Positions 1-7,657 of a DNA stretch of 51,510 nucleotides are shown here, in pieces. The stretch covers positions 1 to 51,510 of the forward strand of contig JASJDS010000006.1 in assembly GCA_030065055.1 (NCBI GenBank), in the 5' to 3' direction. The stretch is from Calothrix sp. MO_192.B10 (GTDB lineage: Bacteria; Cyanobacteriota; Cyanobacteriia; Cyanobacteriales; Nostocaceae). The position numbers and the translations under genes are program-made. The stretch's first letter is position 1. Each line of letters starts with the position of its first letter. The notes below the pieces were generated by a model, which saw only the letters and a list, made by a program, of their open reading frames with translations, did no database searches and was not told the origin of the DNA.

Positions 1-24
1 AACAAGTTACTAACTCTGCCTATA

Positions 25-123
25 TTAGCACAATTTAGCTTCTTTATCCCATCTTCTAAGGGTGGTAATACTGACTCCATAATGTTCTGCTGCTTCTTTT
101 GGGGAGACATACGCTTTAGTCAA
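25..123 (-). pseudogene. IS607-type recombinase N-terminal HTH fragment
   Basis: On the minus strand about 33 codons are open, from a possible TTG at 123 to a stop at 25-27. They read like the N-terminal MerR-like helix-turn-helix of IS607-family serine recombinases (AYVSPKEAAEHYGVS followed by ITTLRRWDKEAKL). In intact family members this motif is followed by the winged segment and then a serine-recombinase catalytic domain; here a stop follows at once, so it is a truncated remnant. A MerR-like excisionase fragment is the alternative. No TnpB partner lies nearby. Confidence 0.5.
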
Positions 124-266
124 TAACCTCTCCAAACCTTAACATTTCTCTTGTGAATATTTGGAGATATTTGAAAAGGTTTGGTAAGAAAATTATTTAA
201 TAGTAACGCCTCCAAAAGAAAGTAATGTACCCACGCTGAAGCATGCCAATTTTTCAAAAATATGTG

Positions 267-324
267 GTAGTGGGAACCGGAAAGCTCCCTTTACATACAA
301 AGCGGGCTTTCCGGCCCGCACTAC
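267..324. repeat. Imperfect palindromic MITE-like repeat
   Basis: Two 23-bp arms (267-289 and 302-324) form an imperfect inverted repeat beginning and ending gtagtg/cactac. The right arm also contains its own perfect small hairpin, gcgggc...gcccgc (302-307/314-319). It is non-coding and typical of the small dispersed palindromes of cyanobacteria. The rest of 124-435 shows no gene. Confidence 0.55.
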
Positions 325-384
325 AAATTTAAACATTTGGGATGCTCCCACCCAGGCTGAACTAACGGTACAGCCAAAATCCTG

Positions 385-413
385 GTAGAGACGTTGCAGT
401 GCAACGTCTCTAC
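385..413. terminator. Perfect 29-bp hairpin downstream of the FecR gene
   Basis: The arms gtagagacgttgca (385-398) and tgcaacgtctctac (400-413) are exactly complementary with a one-base centre. The palindrome lies 22 bp beyond the stop of the minus-strand FecR gene and could end its transcript, although it has no clear T run. It resembles a dispersed cyanobacterial repeat, so terminator activity is inferred. Confidence 0.45.
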
Positions 414-435
414 ATTATTTTCCACCAGATGTCTA

Positions 436-1989
436 TTATGTGCTTATCTTTGGTGGCTCTTTCCCAGGCCCTTCAGGCATTGTAGGCTGTTCTGATCCTG
501 GATTATCCACAGGAGGGTTATTCTGCCCTTGTCCTGGATTCGGTATTGCCGGCTGTGCAGGCTGTGCGGGCTGTGCGGGCTGCGCGGGTTGTCCTTGTCC
601 TGGATTATCCACAGGAGGGTTATTCTGTCCTTGTCCTGAATTCGGTATTGCCGGCTGTGCGGGCTGTGCGGGCTGCGTGGGCTGTCCTTGTCCTGGATTA
701 TCCACAGGAGGGTTATTCTGCCCTTGTCCTGGATTCGGTATTGCCGGCTGTGCAGGCTCTGCGGGCTGTGCAGGTTGTGGGGGCTGTCCTTGTCCTGGAT
801 TATCCACAGGAGGATTATTCTGTCCTTGTCCTGGATTAGGTATTGGCGGCTGTGCAGGCTCTGTGGGCTGTGCGGGCTGTGCGGGTTGTCCTTGTCCTGG
901 ATTATCTACAGGAGGGTTATTCTGCCCTTGTCCTGAATTCGGTATTGCGGGCTGTGCGGGCTGTGCGGGCTGTGCGGGCTGTGCGGGCTGCGTGGGTTGT
1001 CCTTGTCCTGGATTTTCAGGAGGATTTTCAATGATTATATTCTTAGATGAATCAGTAGTGGATGATGGAGTAGTTTCAACGTCATTCTTTTGGAAGTCAG
1101 ATGCAGCGTCACCTGATTGCACAAAGTCTACTGTCGGGTCATTACCAGTATTAGTCGTTGGGGTATCAGAGGAATCTTCCTCAGATTTATCATTATTACT
1201 AGCTTTCTTAGAGTCAGATGTGTTTTTATTGTCGGTGAGTGCCACAAAAGAGGGGTTCTCTTGTACGCCCTGACCTAAATTTATTGGTGTTTGTTCTTTA
1301 ATCGCTGTCACAGTTTCTTGACGCACGCTGGCAACTGCAGGAGCTGGAATAACCGCACTATTTGGTTTGTCTAACTCCAAATCCCTAACTAAATCGCTAG
1401 TGCGATAAAAAGTTCTGAGGTCGAAGTCGTATAAACCTTTAAAATTGCCATCTTGCACTACCATCATCTGTCCGGCTTTTAGCACTTGGCTTTTAGAACC
1501 ATTTTGATTAAAAACTTCAATACCACTATTTGTGAGGGCACCCACAACCGTAATCTTTGTGTTCTTATCGTAACGGACAAATAATGCTGAACCGCGAATA
1601 GCAGCAGCAGCACTGGGAGTTCTAATGTTTGTTCGACCCCTTCCCGGTGGAATTAACAGTAATACAGTTCCATTATTTAGTCTAAAGTTACGGGTTTTGG
1701 GTAAAAAATTAAATACAGCCCTTTCTCCCACCCGTGCCAGAGAACCGTCGTTAAAAAGTAAGTCTGCTAGGGAAGACCTACCTGTGAACAATCCGTCTCC
1801 AGGAGTCATAGCATCCGATCTACGTGCCTTACGAATCGGTCTATTTTTGGTTCTAAGCCGCACAAAATTACGAAGATCTTTAATGAAAGCCCTATCTAGG
1901 GGTGTGTTAGCATCAGCCCTATCCGGTAAAGGCAGTGCCATCACTCCCCACAAAGCTGTTATTAACAATGGCAACAATTTGTAAGACAT
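436..1989 (-). CDS. FecR-domain periplasmic protein with Pro/Gln-rich repeat tail
   Basis: 517 residues. The N-terminus has a signal peptide (residues 1-27, hydrophobic core LLPLLITALWGVMAL, cleavage near ADA). It is followed by a FecR-type domain of about residues 40-200, with the pattern ...GDGLFTGRSSLADLLFNDGS and RTPSAAAAIRGSALFV. FecR domains usually sense or scaffold at the membrane; here there is no sigma factor neighbour and no transmembrane helix after the domain, so the protein is probably secreted. The C-terminal third is low complexity: about five units built from NPPVDNPGQGQ, PAQP runs and IPNPGQGQ. The divergent neighbour is an outer-membrane barrel gene, a pairing that suggests an envelope role. 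The exact function is unknown. Confidence 0.75.
   Translation of the reverse strand: MSYKLLPLLITALWGVMALPLPDRADANTPLDRAFIKDLRNFVRLRTKNRPIRKARRSDAMTPGDGLFTGRSSLADLLFNDGSLARVGERAVFNFLPKTRNFRLNNGTVLLLIPPGRGRTNIRTPSAAAAIRGSALFVRYDKNTKITVVGALTNSGIEVFNQNGSKSQVLKAGQMMVVQDGNFKGLYDFDLRTFYRTSDLVRDLELDKPNSAVIPAPAVASVRQETVTAIKEQTPINLGQGVQENPSFVALTDNKNTSDSKKASNNDKSEEDSSDTPTTNTGNDPTVDFVQSGDAASDFQKNDVETTPSSTTDSSKNIIIENPPENPGQGQPTQPAQPAQPAQPAQPAIPNSGQGQNNPPVDNPGQGQPAQPAQPTEPAQPPIPNPGQGQNNPPVDNPGQGQPPQPAQPAEPAQPAIPNPGQGQNNPPVDNPGQGQPTQPAQPAQPAIPNSGQGQNNPPVDNPGQGQPAQPAQPAQPAQPAIPNPGQGQNNPPVDNPGSEQPTMPEGPGKEPPKIST
501..1010 (-). repeat. Tandem coding repeat, 5 units of 93-111 bp
   Basis: The string gattatcYacagg recurs at 501, 603, 696, 798 and 900, and a degenerate gattttcagg occurs at 1011. 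This gives unit lengths of 102, 93, 102, 102 and 111 bp, all multiples of three. Units differ by the number of a 9-bp sub-repeat encoding Pro-Ala-Gln-type triplets (ggctgtgcg on the plus strand). It encodes the Pro/Gln-rich tail of the FecR-domain protein and can change length without shifting frame. Confidence 0.9.
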
Positions 1990-2443
1990 ACCTGGCGACC
2001 TTGGAGAATTTGTAACTTTGATATCAAACCAGATGCACCAACTATCCTAACCCTCTTTAATCTCTTCTGCCAGAGAATACATATAAAACTCTTACAAGGA
2101 AGTGTTTATGCTCCTGGTCAGAGTATGTAATAGTCAATCCCTGATAGCACTTAAGATTTCAGATTTTGGGTGTAATTTTTGTCTAACTAGGAGTAATTAA
2201 AGGATAGTAATCTGTGAAACTTGGATTATTTTCCCTACTAAGGATAACAATGTTTCTTACGTAATTATGCTTAAACTTAATCAAAACTTCAAGTAAGATA
2301 ATCAAACATACCATTAAACATACTGTTAAATGTACTATAAATATCTTGTTTAACTCTAACTAAAGTATTATCAGGGATTTGTTCGGCATAATTCGGTCTG
2401 ATATTATACTACATATTAGTAAAATCACACACAAGAATGTAAA
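1990..2443. other. Divergent intergenic region, no gene seen
   Basis: This 454-bp AT-rich spacer separates the divergent FecR and barrel genes and must hold both promoters. A weak candidate for the plus-strand gene is ttgttc (2379-2384), 17 bp, tattat (2402-2407). I see no RNA gene, large hairpin or repeat in it. Confidence 0.4.
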
Positions 2444-4084
2444 GTGACTCACACAAAAAGGAAGATTACAACAGTTAATTACCAAATTAGCCGATGGTTC
2501 TATGTTGGTTCTATATTCTTGAGTTTGTTCCCCTCCCATAGAGAGCCGTCCAAGGGACAAACCCACAATTTGAAGCACTACATAATCTCAATTGTATTAA
2601 CTACAATTACTACTATTTGTCATAACACTATTAGCAATGCTGCACCATTGGTTAGTGTTGACAAAATACGCAATTGCGGATACAAAATCAGCGATCGCTC
2701 ATGTCGTAAATTTCATTGGCAATTGACCCACACTCAATTGAAACAAAGTAATGCATTAACAAATACCATATTTGGTAATCTTGATCGACAAAATCATTCT
2801 ATTGATAGATATACAAATGTAATTAATTTTGAACCTGAGATAGATTCATTTTTTGCCCCATCTGTATTGGATATAAGAAAATCAAATTTGATCCCCTGTA
2901 AATATAATAAAATTAATAGCCAAAATCCTTGTGTTTCTTTACCCCTGAAGGTTTCCCAAGCAGATACACAATCTATTTCTCAGTCGAATCCCGAACCAAA
3001 TAATCCTCCTACTAATGAGCAACAGGGCGATCCGCCACCTCTAGAAGGAGAACCAAATCTTCCTACTTCTTCTCCTACAGAAGCACCACCATTAACCGAG
3101 CCTCAACGTACTGAGTCAGAAGATAAAATAGAGAGATTGAGGAGAAGTCTAAAGTCATCTAGTCAGAGGGAGTTGGGGACATTACGGGTTAGAGAGGTTA
3201 ATAATCGAAATACAGGGAAAACTCCACAGTCATCTAGTCAAGGGGAGTTGGGGAGATTAAGGGTTAGAGAGGCGAATAATCGAAATACAGAGAAAACTCA
3301 ATCGCCTATAGAACAAATTCCCCCCCCTGCAACTAAAAAACCAGTCAAACGTCAACCGACTCCTGCGGGTTATTTGATTGGTTATTTTGGCTATTTCACT
3401 AGCACTAATATCTTTTCTTCGGAAGTAGATCCCATAGGAGATGGTTTATTTTATTCTGGATTGACATTGGCTTCTGCTCCTTTGCGCTTTGGCAAAAATA
3501 CTAGTTTGAATGCATCTGTTGACGGGTATCTAATTCGATACATCAACCAATCAGAGTTCGACTATAACCAAATTAGATTTAATCTCAATCTTTACCAAAA
3601 GTTAGCACCTCAAACCTATGCAGGAATAGGCTGGACTCATCAAAATTTATTTTATGCTAGGGATAGTGATTTCTTTGCTTCTGGCGATCGCTTTTTGAGT
3701 GAAAATTCTTTCCGCTTTTCTCTATCAAGACGTGACTTGATTGCTCCCAAATTAAGTTTAGATAGCGTTTACGAATTTCGTTATAATTTTGCCGATCCAG
3801 ATAGCCGGAATCGAGTCATCAATTCACTGTGGCTATCTATGAACTACCGTTGGCAACCCCTACAAGTGGGATTAAACTACCAATTTAACTTTTCTGATTT
3901 TACCAAACGCGATCGCGAAGATAATTTCCATCGACTATACGCTAACTTAAATTATTCTGTCTCTAAGACTAGTCAAATTAGTGTGCAAAGTGGTATTGTT
4001 CTAGGCGGCTCTACAGATCCAAGAATTGATTTTGATGGTTGGTTTATTGGTGTTAACTACAGTTTAGAATTGGGTAGATTTTGA
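2444..4084 (+). CDS. Outer-membrane beta-barrel protein
   Basis: 546 residues from a GTG at 2444. The real start is uncertain: the first secretion-like segment (IISIVLTTITTI...SNAAP) begins near residue 46, so a later start such as the TTG at the codon for LKHYII is possible. Residues 180-300 form a polar, Pro/Glu/Ser-rich linker that includes a 25-residue tandem duplication. From about residue 305 to the end the sequence alternates like amphipathic beta strands (GYLIGYFGYF, FYSGLTLASAPLRFG, LWLSMNYRWQPL, DFDGWFIGVNYSLELGRF) and ends in Phe, the usual C-terminal signal of outer-membrane barrels. Substrate and function are unknown. The divergent FecR-domain gene is its likely partner. Confidence 0.65.
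   Translation: MTHTKRKITTVNYQISRWFYVGSIFLSLFPSHREPSKGQTHNLKHYIISIVLTTITTICHNTISNAAPLVSVDKIRNCGYKISDRSCRKFHWQLTHTQLKQSNALTNTIFGNLDRQNHSIDRYTNVINFEPEIDSFFAPSVLDIRKSNLIPCKYNKINSQNPCVSLPLKVSQADTQSISQSNPEPNNPPTNEQQGDPPPLEGEPNLPTSSPTEAPPLTEPQRTESEDKIERLRRSLKSSSQRELGTLRVREVNNRNTGKTPQSSSQGELGRLRVREANNRNTEKTQSPIEQIPPPATKKPVKRQPTPAGYLIGYFGYFTSTNIFSSEVDPIGDGLFYSGLTLASAPLRFGKNTSLNASVDGYLIRYINQSEFDYNQIRFNLNLYQKLAPQTYAGIGWTHQNLFYARDSDFFASGDRFLSENSFRFSLSRRDLIAPKLSLDSVYEFRYNFADPDSRNRVINSLWLSMNYRWQPLQVGLNYQFNFSDFTKRDREDNFHRLYANLNYSVSKTSQISVQSGIVLGGSTDPRIDFDGWFIGVNYSLELGRF
3153..3302 (+). repeat. 75-bp tandem duplication inside barrel gene
   Basis: The segment starting agtcatctagtca at 3153 repeats at 3228. 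The period is exactly 75 bp (25 codons), encoding two near-identical copies of SSSQxELGxLRVREx followed by NNRNTxKT. It lies in the hydrophilic linker before the barrel, so copy number could vary in frame. Confidence 0.8.
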
Positions 4085-4129
4085 GAGGATTAGAGCTGAC
4101 ACATATCTATATGGTCAGCTTTCATATCA

Positions 4130-4335
4130 TCAATTTGAGTATGGAAGATATTTTTGATATATTTTGTTTCTGATTTCTTGATATTTGGGATTAAGGCGGA
4201 AGGCTGTTTCAAAAGCCTGTTCAGCAGCTTTAGATTTCCCTTGTATCTGAAGAATATATCCTAAGCCATAATATGCTGCTGCGTAATTGGGATCGATGCG
4301 AATTGCTTCTCGATAGGATGCTTCAAACCAAGGGG
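4130..4335 (-). pseudogene. C-terminal remnant of a TPR-repeat protein
   Basis: The minus strand is open up to a TGA at 4130-4132 and reads as a classic tetratricopeptide repeat (ASYREAIRIDPNYAAAYYGLG, then a second helix pair AAEQAFETAFRLNPKYQEI). There is no start. The upstream side ends abruptly at the heptamer repeat array at about 4336-4387. It looks like the surviving 3' end of a TPR gene whose 5' part was deleted or replaced. The reading is clear for about 65 codons. Confidence 0.6.
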
Positions 4336-4387
4336 CAAGGGAACAGAAAATACTGTTGCCTGTTGCCCGTTCCCTGTTCCCTCTCCC
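4332..4387. repeat. Heptamer tandem repeat array (STRR-like)
   Basis: Five 7-bp units run 4353-4387 (ctgttgc, ctgttgc, ccgttcc, ctgttcc, ctctccc). They are preceded by complementary gggcaag/ggaacag units near 4334-4347. Related heptamers occur at 24423 and 43498 in this window. This is typical of cyanobacterial short tandemly repeated repetitive sequences. Confidence 0.75.
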
Positions 4388-4413
4388 AAAGGTAGATAAC
4401 CGTAATTACAACT

Positions 4414-5319
4414 ATGGATAAAGATAATTCAAATACACAAAACCAGATTTTGCTACAACCCGGTACTTTGTGGCATCGCATTCAGGAAAGAACCGAACGC
4501 GCTTTAAAATGCGGCGCCCTACTGTCTATTCCTACAGAATTTGAATTTGTCGAGCAGGATGGGGTACGTTTCCTAGTTAGGATTATGTCTAACCTGGTTC
4601 GTAAAGACAAAGCAAAGCAGCAACAGGAGAAGCAAAAAGCATCCACCGGCAAAGAATTTAATCCCTTTCTTCCCTATGAAGCAGATTTATTTGTGGCTGA
4701 TATTTCTCCAACTCATGTCTGTTTATTGAATAAATACAACGTTGTAGACTATCACCTGTTAATTATTACCCGTGAGTTTGAAGAGCAAGAATCTCCACTT
4801 ACCTTGGCAGATTTTCAGGCAACGGGAGCTTGTTTGGCAGAGTTTGATGGTTTGGTATTCTATAACTCTGGTAAGCTTGCCGGTGCAAGTCAGCGACACA
4901 AGCATTTACAAATGGTTCCCCTGCCCTTGTCACCCGATGGAACTCACATACCCATTGCTCCCTTATTAAAGAATGCTCAATTTAAGGGTTCTATTGGCAC
5001 TATCCCCCAATTACCTTTTTTACACGCTTTTACTAGTTTTAATCCTGATTGTGCAGCAGCAGGATTAGAAAGTTACTATCAGTTATTAACAGCAGTTGGG
5101 TTGCCAGGAAATAATCAAACAATATCTGGAGCTTATAACCTTTTAGCTACAAGGGAGTGGATGTTAATTGTACCGCGATCGCAGGAAAGTTTTCAATCAA
5201 TTCCAGTCAACTCCCTTGGTTTTGCTGGTGCTATGTTAGTACGTAATTCCCAGCAGATGCAAGTGTTAAAAGATATTGGCCCAATGGGTATTTTAAGTCA
5301 GGTTGGCAGTAGTCAATAA
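4414..5319 (+). CDS. ATP adenylyltransferase (Ap4A phosphorylase-like)
   Basis: 301 residues, cytoplasmic. It belongs to the HIT-like superfamily branch that splits or forms diadenosine tetraphosphate (Ap4A + phosphate = ATP + ADP). The catalytic-type histidine triad reads HKHLQ at residues 162-166, followed by MVPLP as in the family. The preceding beta segment VVDYHLLIITREFEEQ (110-125) also matches the usual core. The length is normal for the APA1/APA2-like bacterial family. Neighbours do not suggest a pathway; the phn transporter starts 138 bp downstream on the same strand. Confidence 0.8.
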   Translation: MDKDNSNTQNQILLQPGTLWHRIQERTERALKCGALLSIPTEFEFVEQDGVRFLVRIMSNLVRKDKAKQQQEKQKASTGKEFNPFLPYEADLFVADISPTHVCLLNKYNVVDYHLLIITREFEEQESPLTLADFQATGACLAEFDGLVFYNSGKLAGASQRHKHLQMVPLPLSPDGTHIPIAPLLKNAQFKGSIGTIPQLPFLHAFTSFNPDCAAAGLESYYQLLTAVGLPGNNQTISGAYNLLATREWMLIVPRSQESFQSIPVNSLGFAGAMLVRNSQQMQVLKDIGPMGILSQVGSSQ

Positions 5320-5457
5320 TTTAAATTTTGATTCCAGCGATCGCATATTTTTTCATGCAGTACAAAGTATCAAAAAAGACCTATAATTTCCGCGATCGCA
5401 GCGGCGCGAATCATGTAAAAATGGGGAAACTGATAACTGATAATTGCCAAGTTATTT

Positions 5458-6363
5458 ATGCATCGTCGCAACTTATTAACTGCTTTACTGATCCTATTAC
5501 CTGTTTTAACGGCTTGCCAAGAATTAACTTCATCTAGCAATTCTGCTACAACAAGTGGGACAAAAAAAGAAATTATCATGGGGTTAATTCCCGCAGAAAA
5601 TAGGGAAGAGATTGAGAAGCAATTTGAACCGATGCGAGCCTACTTGGAGAAAAAGCTCGGCATCCCTGTGAAAACCTTTGCTGCAACTAAGTATGCAGGG
5701 GTAGTAGAAGCCATGCAGCGAGACAAAATTGATATCGCTTGGTTTGGTCCCCTATCCTATGTTTTAGCGGAGAAAGAAGCTGGTGCAGAAGCCTTTGCTG
5801 TGGGAGTGAGAAAAAGTAACGGTAAGTCTACTTACAAGAGTATATATGTGGTTCCTGGTGATTCTAATATTAAATCAATTCAGGATCTCAAAGGTAAAAA
5901 CGTTGCTTTTGTTTCCCCAACTTCCACTAGTGGGGGTTTAGTTCCTACCTATCTAGTTAAGAAGGCAACTGGTAAAATGCCAGAAGAATTCTTTGGTAAA
6001 CTCAGTTATGCAGGAGGTCACGATGCTGCGGAGCTAGCAGTTAAAAATAAGACTGTCGATGCGGCAGCAGACAGTGATATTACTTATAATAAAATGTTGA
6101 AAAATGGTCAGATTACCAAAGCAAGTAATCGGATTATTGCTGAATCTGAACCATTACCCGGTTTGCCTTTAGCATACCGTAAAGAACTCGATCCATCCCT
6201 GAAACAAAAGATCAAAGATACCTTCTTGAACGCTCACAAAGAGATTCAAGTGACTGGATACGGGGAATTATTGCGTTATGAAGCAGCTAAGTCCCAAGAT
6301 TACAAAATAATTAGGGACATGATTCAGGAGCTTGGTTTACAACGTCAAGATATTTTGAGATAG
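5458..6363 (+). CDS. phnD: Phosphonate/phosphite ABC transporter substrate-binding lipoprotein
   Basis: 301 residues. The N-terminus is a lipoprotein signal (RRNLLTALLILLPVLTAC, lipobox LTAC, Cys20). The mature part has the PhnD-type periplasmic binding fold: IIMGLIPAENREEIEKQFEP at the start, YAGVVEAMQRDKIDIAWFGP, the hinge segment VAFVSPTSTSGGLVP, and GGHDAAELAVKNKTVDAA. It delivers phosphonate, phosphite or a related anion to the PhnCE permease encoded downstream. About 520 bp of non-coding mobile DNA separates it from phnC, so co-transcription is uncertain. The exact ligand cannot be told from sequence. Confidence 0.85.
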   Translation: MHRRNLLTALLILLPVLTACQELTSSSNSATTSGTKKEIIMGLIPAENREEIEKQFEPMRAYLEKKLGIPVKTFAATKYAGVVEAMQRDKIDIAWFGPLSYVLAEKEAGAEAFAVGVRKSNGKSTYKSIYVVPGDSNIKSIQDLKGKNVAFVSPTSTSGGLVPTYLVKKATGKMPEEFFGKLSYAGGHDAAELAVKNKTVDAAADSDITYNKMLKNGQITKASNRIIAESEPLPGLPLAYRKELDPSLKQKIKDTFLNAHKEIQVTGYGELLRYEAAKSQDYKIIRDMIQELGLQRQDILR

Positions 6364-6397
6364 TTGACAGTTGATGGTTGATAGTTGACAGTTGATG
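6363..6397. repeat. Heptamer repeat gttgaYR x5
   Basis: Five consecutive 7-bp units (gttgaca, gttgatg, gttgata, gttgaca, gttgatg) start immediately after the phnD stop codon. A partial sixth unit follows. Confidence 0.8.
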
Positions 6398-6403
6398 GTT
6401 ATT

Positions 6404-6803
6404 GACATACTCCCACGAATAAAATCCGTGGGATTCTGGGATACTGGCGTAGACCGCAGGAGAACCCGTCTTACATCTACTCTCCCACCAGACAATGCCC
6501 TGCCTAGTTGGATTTCTCCAAACAACCAGAACTGGTTTTCTTTCTTCAGGTCTGCCAGACTATACGAGTCCCGGATTTTACCCCTAGCGACTCAGATTTT
6601 CCCAGTTAAACTGGACAGACTACAACTTCTCGGTACGTTTGAAGTTTTACTCAACCAACTTCTGATTGAAACCCCATACTCCAAGTGTGTTGTCAGATTT
6701 GTATATATTCTATCACGGCGGATAAATCCGCGCTGCGCCACATCCCACGCCTCAAGGACATAGGAAGGTAAATCTTTAAAAGATTTACCTTCCTATTCGT
6801 GGG
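6404..6803 (-). mobile_element. Non-coding IS200/IS605-like element remnant
   Basis: A roughly 390-bp block lies between phnD and phnC. One end has the hairpin cccacg...cgtggg (6412-6432) next to a gacatac sequence resembling IS605-type right ends. The other end has a perfect 33-bp hairpin (6762-6794, arms aggaaggtaaatctt) followed by attcgtggg (6795-6803), which is the inverse of cccacgaat at 6412-6420. No intact transposase is present. The interior is open over about 120 codons on the plus strand, but the encoded peptide looks like translated structured RNA. I read it as a non-autonomous derivative or the omega-RNA/right-end part of a TnpB element, right end on the phnD side. The assignment is inferred from the ends. 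Confidence 0.45.
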
Positions 6804-6844
6804 CTTTGCGCTAAATTCTGTAAGCAACAGATTCTCTGTTTTTC

Positions 6845-6879
6845 AAAATCCAAAATCTAAAATCCAAAATCCAAAATTG
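6845..6879. repeat. Heptamer repeat aaaatcc x5
   Basis: Five 7-bp units (aaaatcc, aaaatct, aaaatcc, aaaatcc, aaaattg) end one base before the phnC start codon. Ribosome binding for phnC is therefore not by an obvious Shine-Dalgarno sequence. Confidence 0.8.
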
Positions 6880-6880
6880 A

Positions 6881-7657
6881 ATGACCTTAATTCAATTAAA
6901 TCAGGTAAGCAAGATTTATCCCAATGGATTAGAGGCAGTGAAACCAACTACCATCACCATAGCTGCTGGTACATTCACTGTGATTTTGGGATCTAGTGGA
7001 GCGGGAAAATCCACATTGTTAAGATTGATTAATGGTTTGGAGACAACCACATCTGGGGAAGTGATAGTTCTGGGGGAAAAATTAACCTCCCAGAATGTGC
7101 GCCGTCTGCGTGCTCAAACAGCAATGGTGTTTCAGCAGTTTAATTTAGTCGGGCGATTAAATGTAATTACCAATGTAGCGATCGCTAGGTTGTATTATAG
7201 TCCCTGGTGGATGAGTATGTTGTATTTATTTCGCCAGCAAGATATCAACATTGCTCGTAGGGCACTGGCGAGGGTAAATTTAACAAGTAAGGCTTGGCAA
7301 CGGGCAGATACTCTATCCGGAGGACAACAGCAACGTATAGGAATTGCCAGGGTTATAGCACAACAACCAAAAATTATCCTGGCAGACGAACCAGTGGCTA
7401 GTCTCGATCCCGTTACTAGTGAGGAGATATTGACTCTATTACAGGAAATTTGCCGGGAAGATGGTATTACCGTAGTAGCAAGTTTACACCAAGTAGAGTT
7501 AGCGATGCAATTTGCCGATCGCATTATTGGCATTAACTCGGGTACAGTGGTGTTTGATGGTTCTCCTAGACAATTGGGGAGGGATAATTTGAGGGAAATT
7601 TATCGACGGCAGGATGGTTCCATTGATGAAAGTATTAACTTGGCGTTTTCCGACTAA
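6881..7657 (+). CDS. phnC: Phosphonate/phosphite ABC transporter ATPase
   Basis: 258 residues. This is a complete ABC ATPase: Walker A GSSGAGKS (37-44), Q-loop in MVFQQFNLVGRLNV, signature LSGGQQQR (145-152), Walker B IILADE (165-170), D-loop SLDP and H-loop SLHQ. The stretch FQQFNLVGRLNVITNV matches PhnC-type ATPases. It powers the two PhnE permeases encoded immediately downstream; its 3' end overlaps the first permease ORF by 44 bp. The upstream region is made of repeats, so regulation together with phnD may have been altered. Confidence 0.88.
   Translation: MTLIQLNQVSKIYPNGLEAVKPTTITIAAGTFTVILGSSGAGKSTLLRLINGLETTTSGEVIVLGEKLTSQNVRRLRAQTAMVFQQFNLVGRLNVITNVAIARLYYSPWWMSMLYLFRQQDINIARRALARVNLTSKAWQRADTLSGGQQQRIGIARVIAQQPKIILADEPVASLDPVTSEEILTLLQEICREDGITVVASLHQVELAMQFADRIIGINSGTVVFDGSPRQLGRDNLREIYRRQDGSIDESINLAFSD

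Noticed and set aside
501-1010. Regular repeats that might be a CRISPR array
   Set aside because: Units are in frame within a coding sequence, have no unique spacers of constant length, and no cas genes are near. No other stretch in the window looks like CRISPR.
440-1273. Long plus-strand ORF rich in Gly-Cys-Ala
   Set aside because: It is the antisense shadow of the Pro/Gln repeat tail of the FecR protein; the composition is explained by the repeats and there is no ribosome-binding site.
5328-5537. 69-codon ORF before phnD
   Set aside because: Overlaps the phnD start in another frame and contains HIP1-rich spacer; no ribosome-binding site or protein pattern.
6392-6763. 123-codon plus-strand ORF in the phnD-phnC spacer
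   Set aside because: Lies across the hairpin-ended non-coding element; the peptide has no protein-like pattern and the region is better explained as IS605-type end/RNA sequence.
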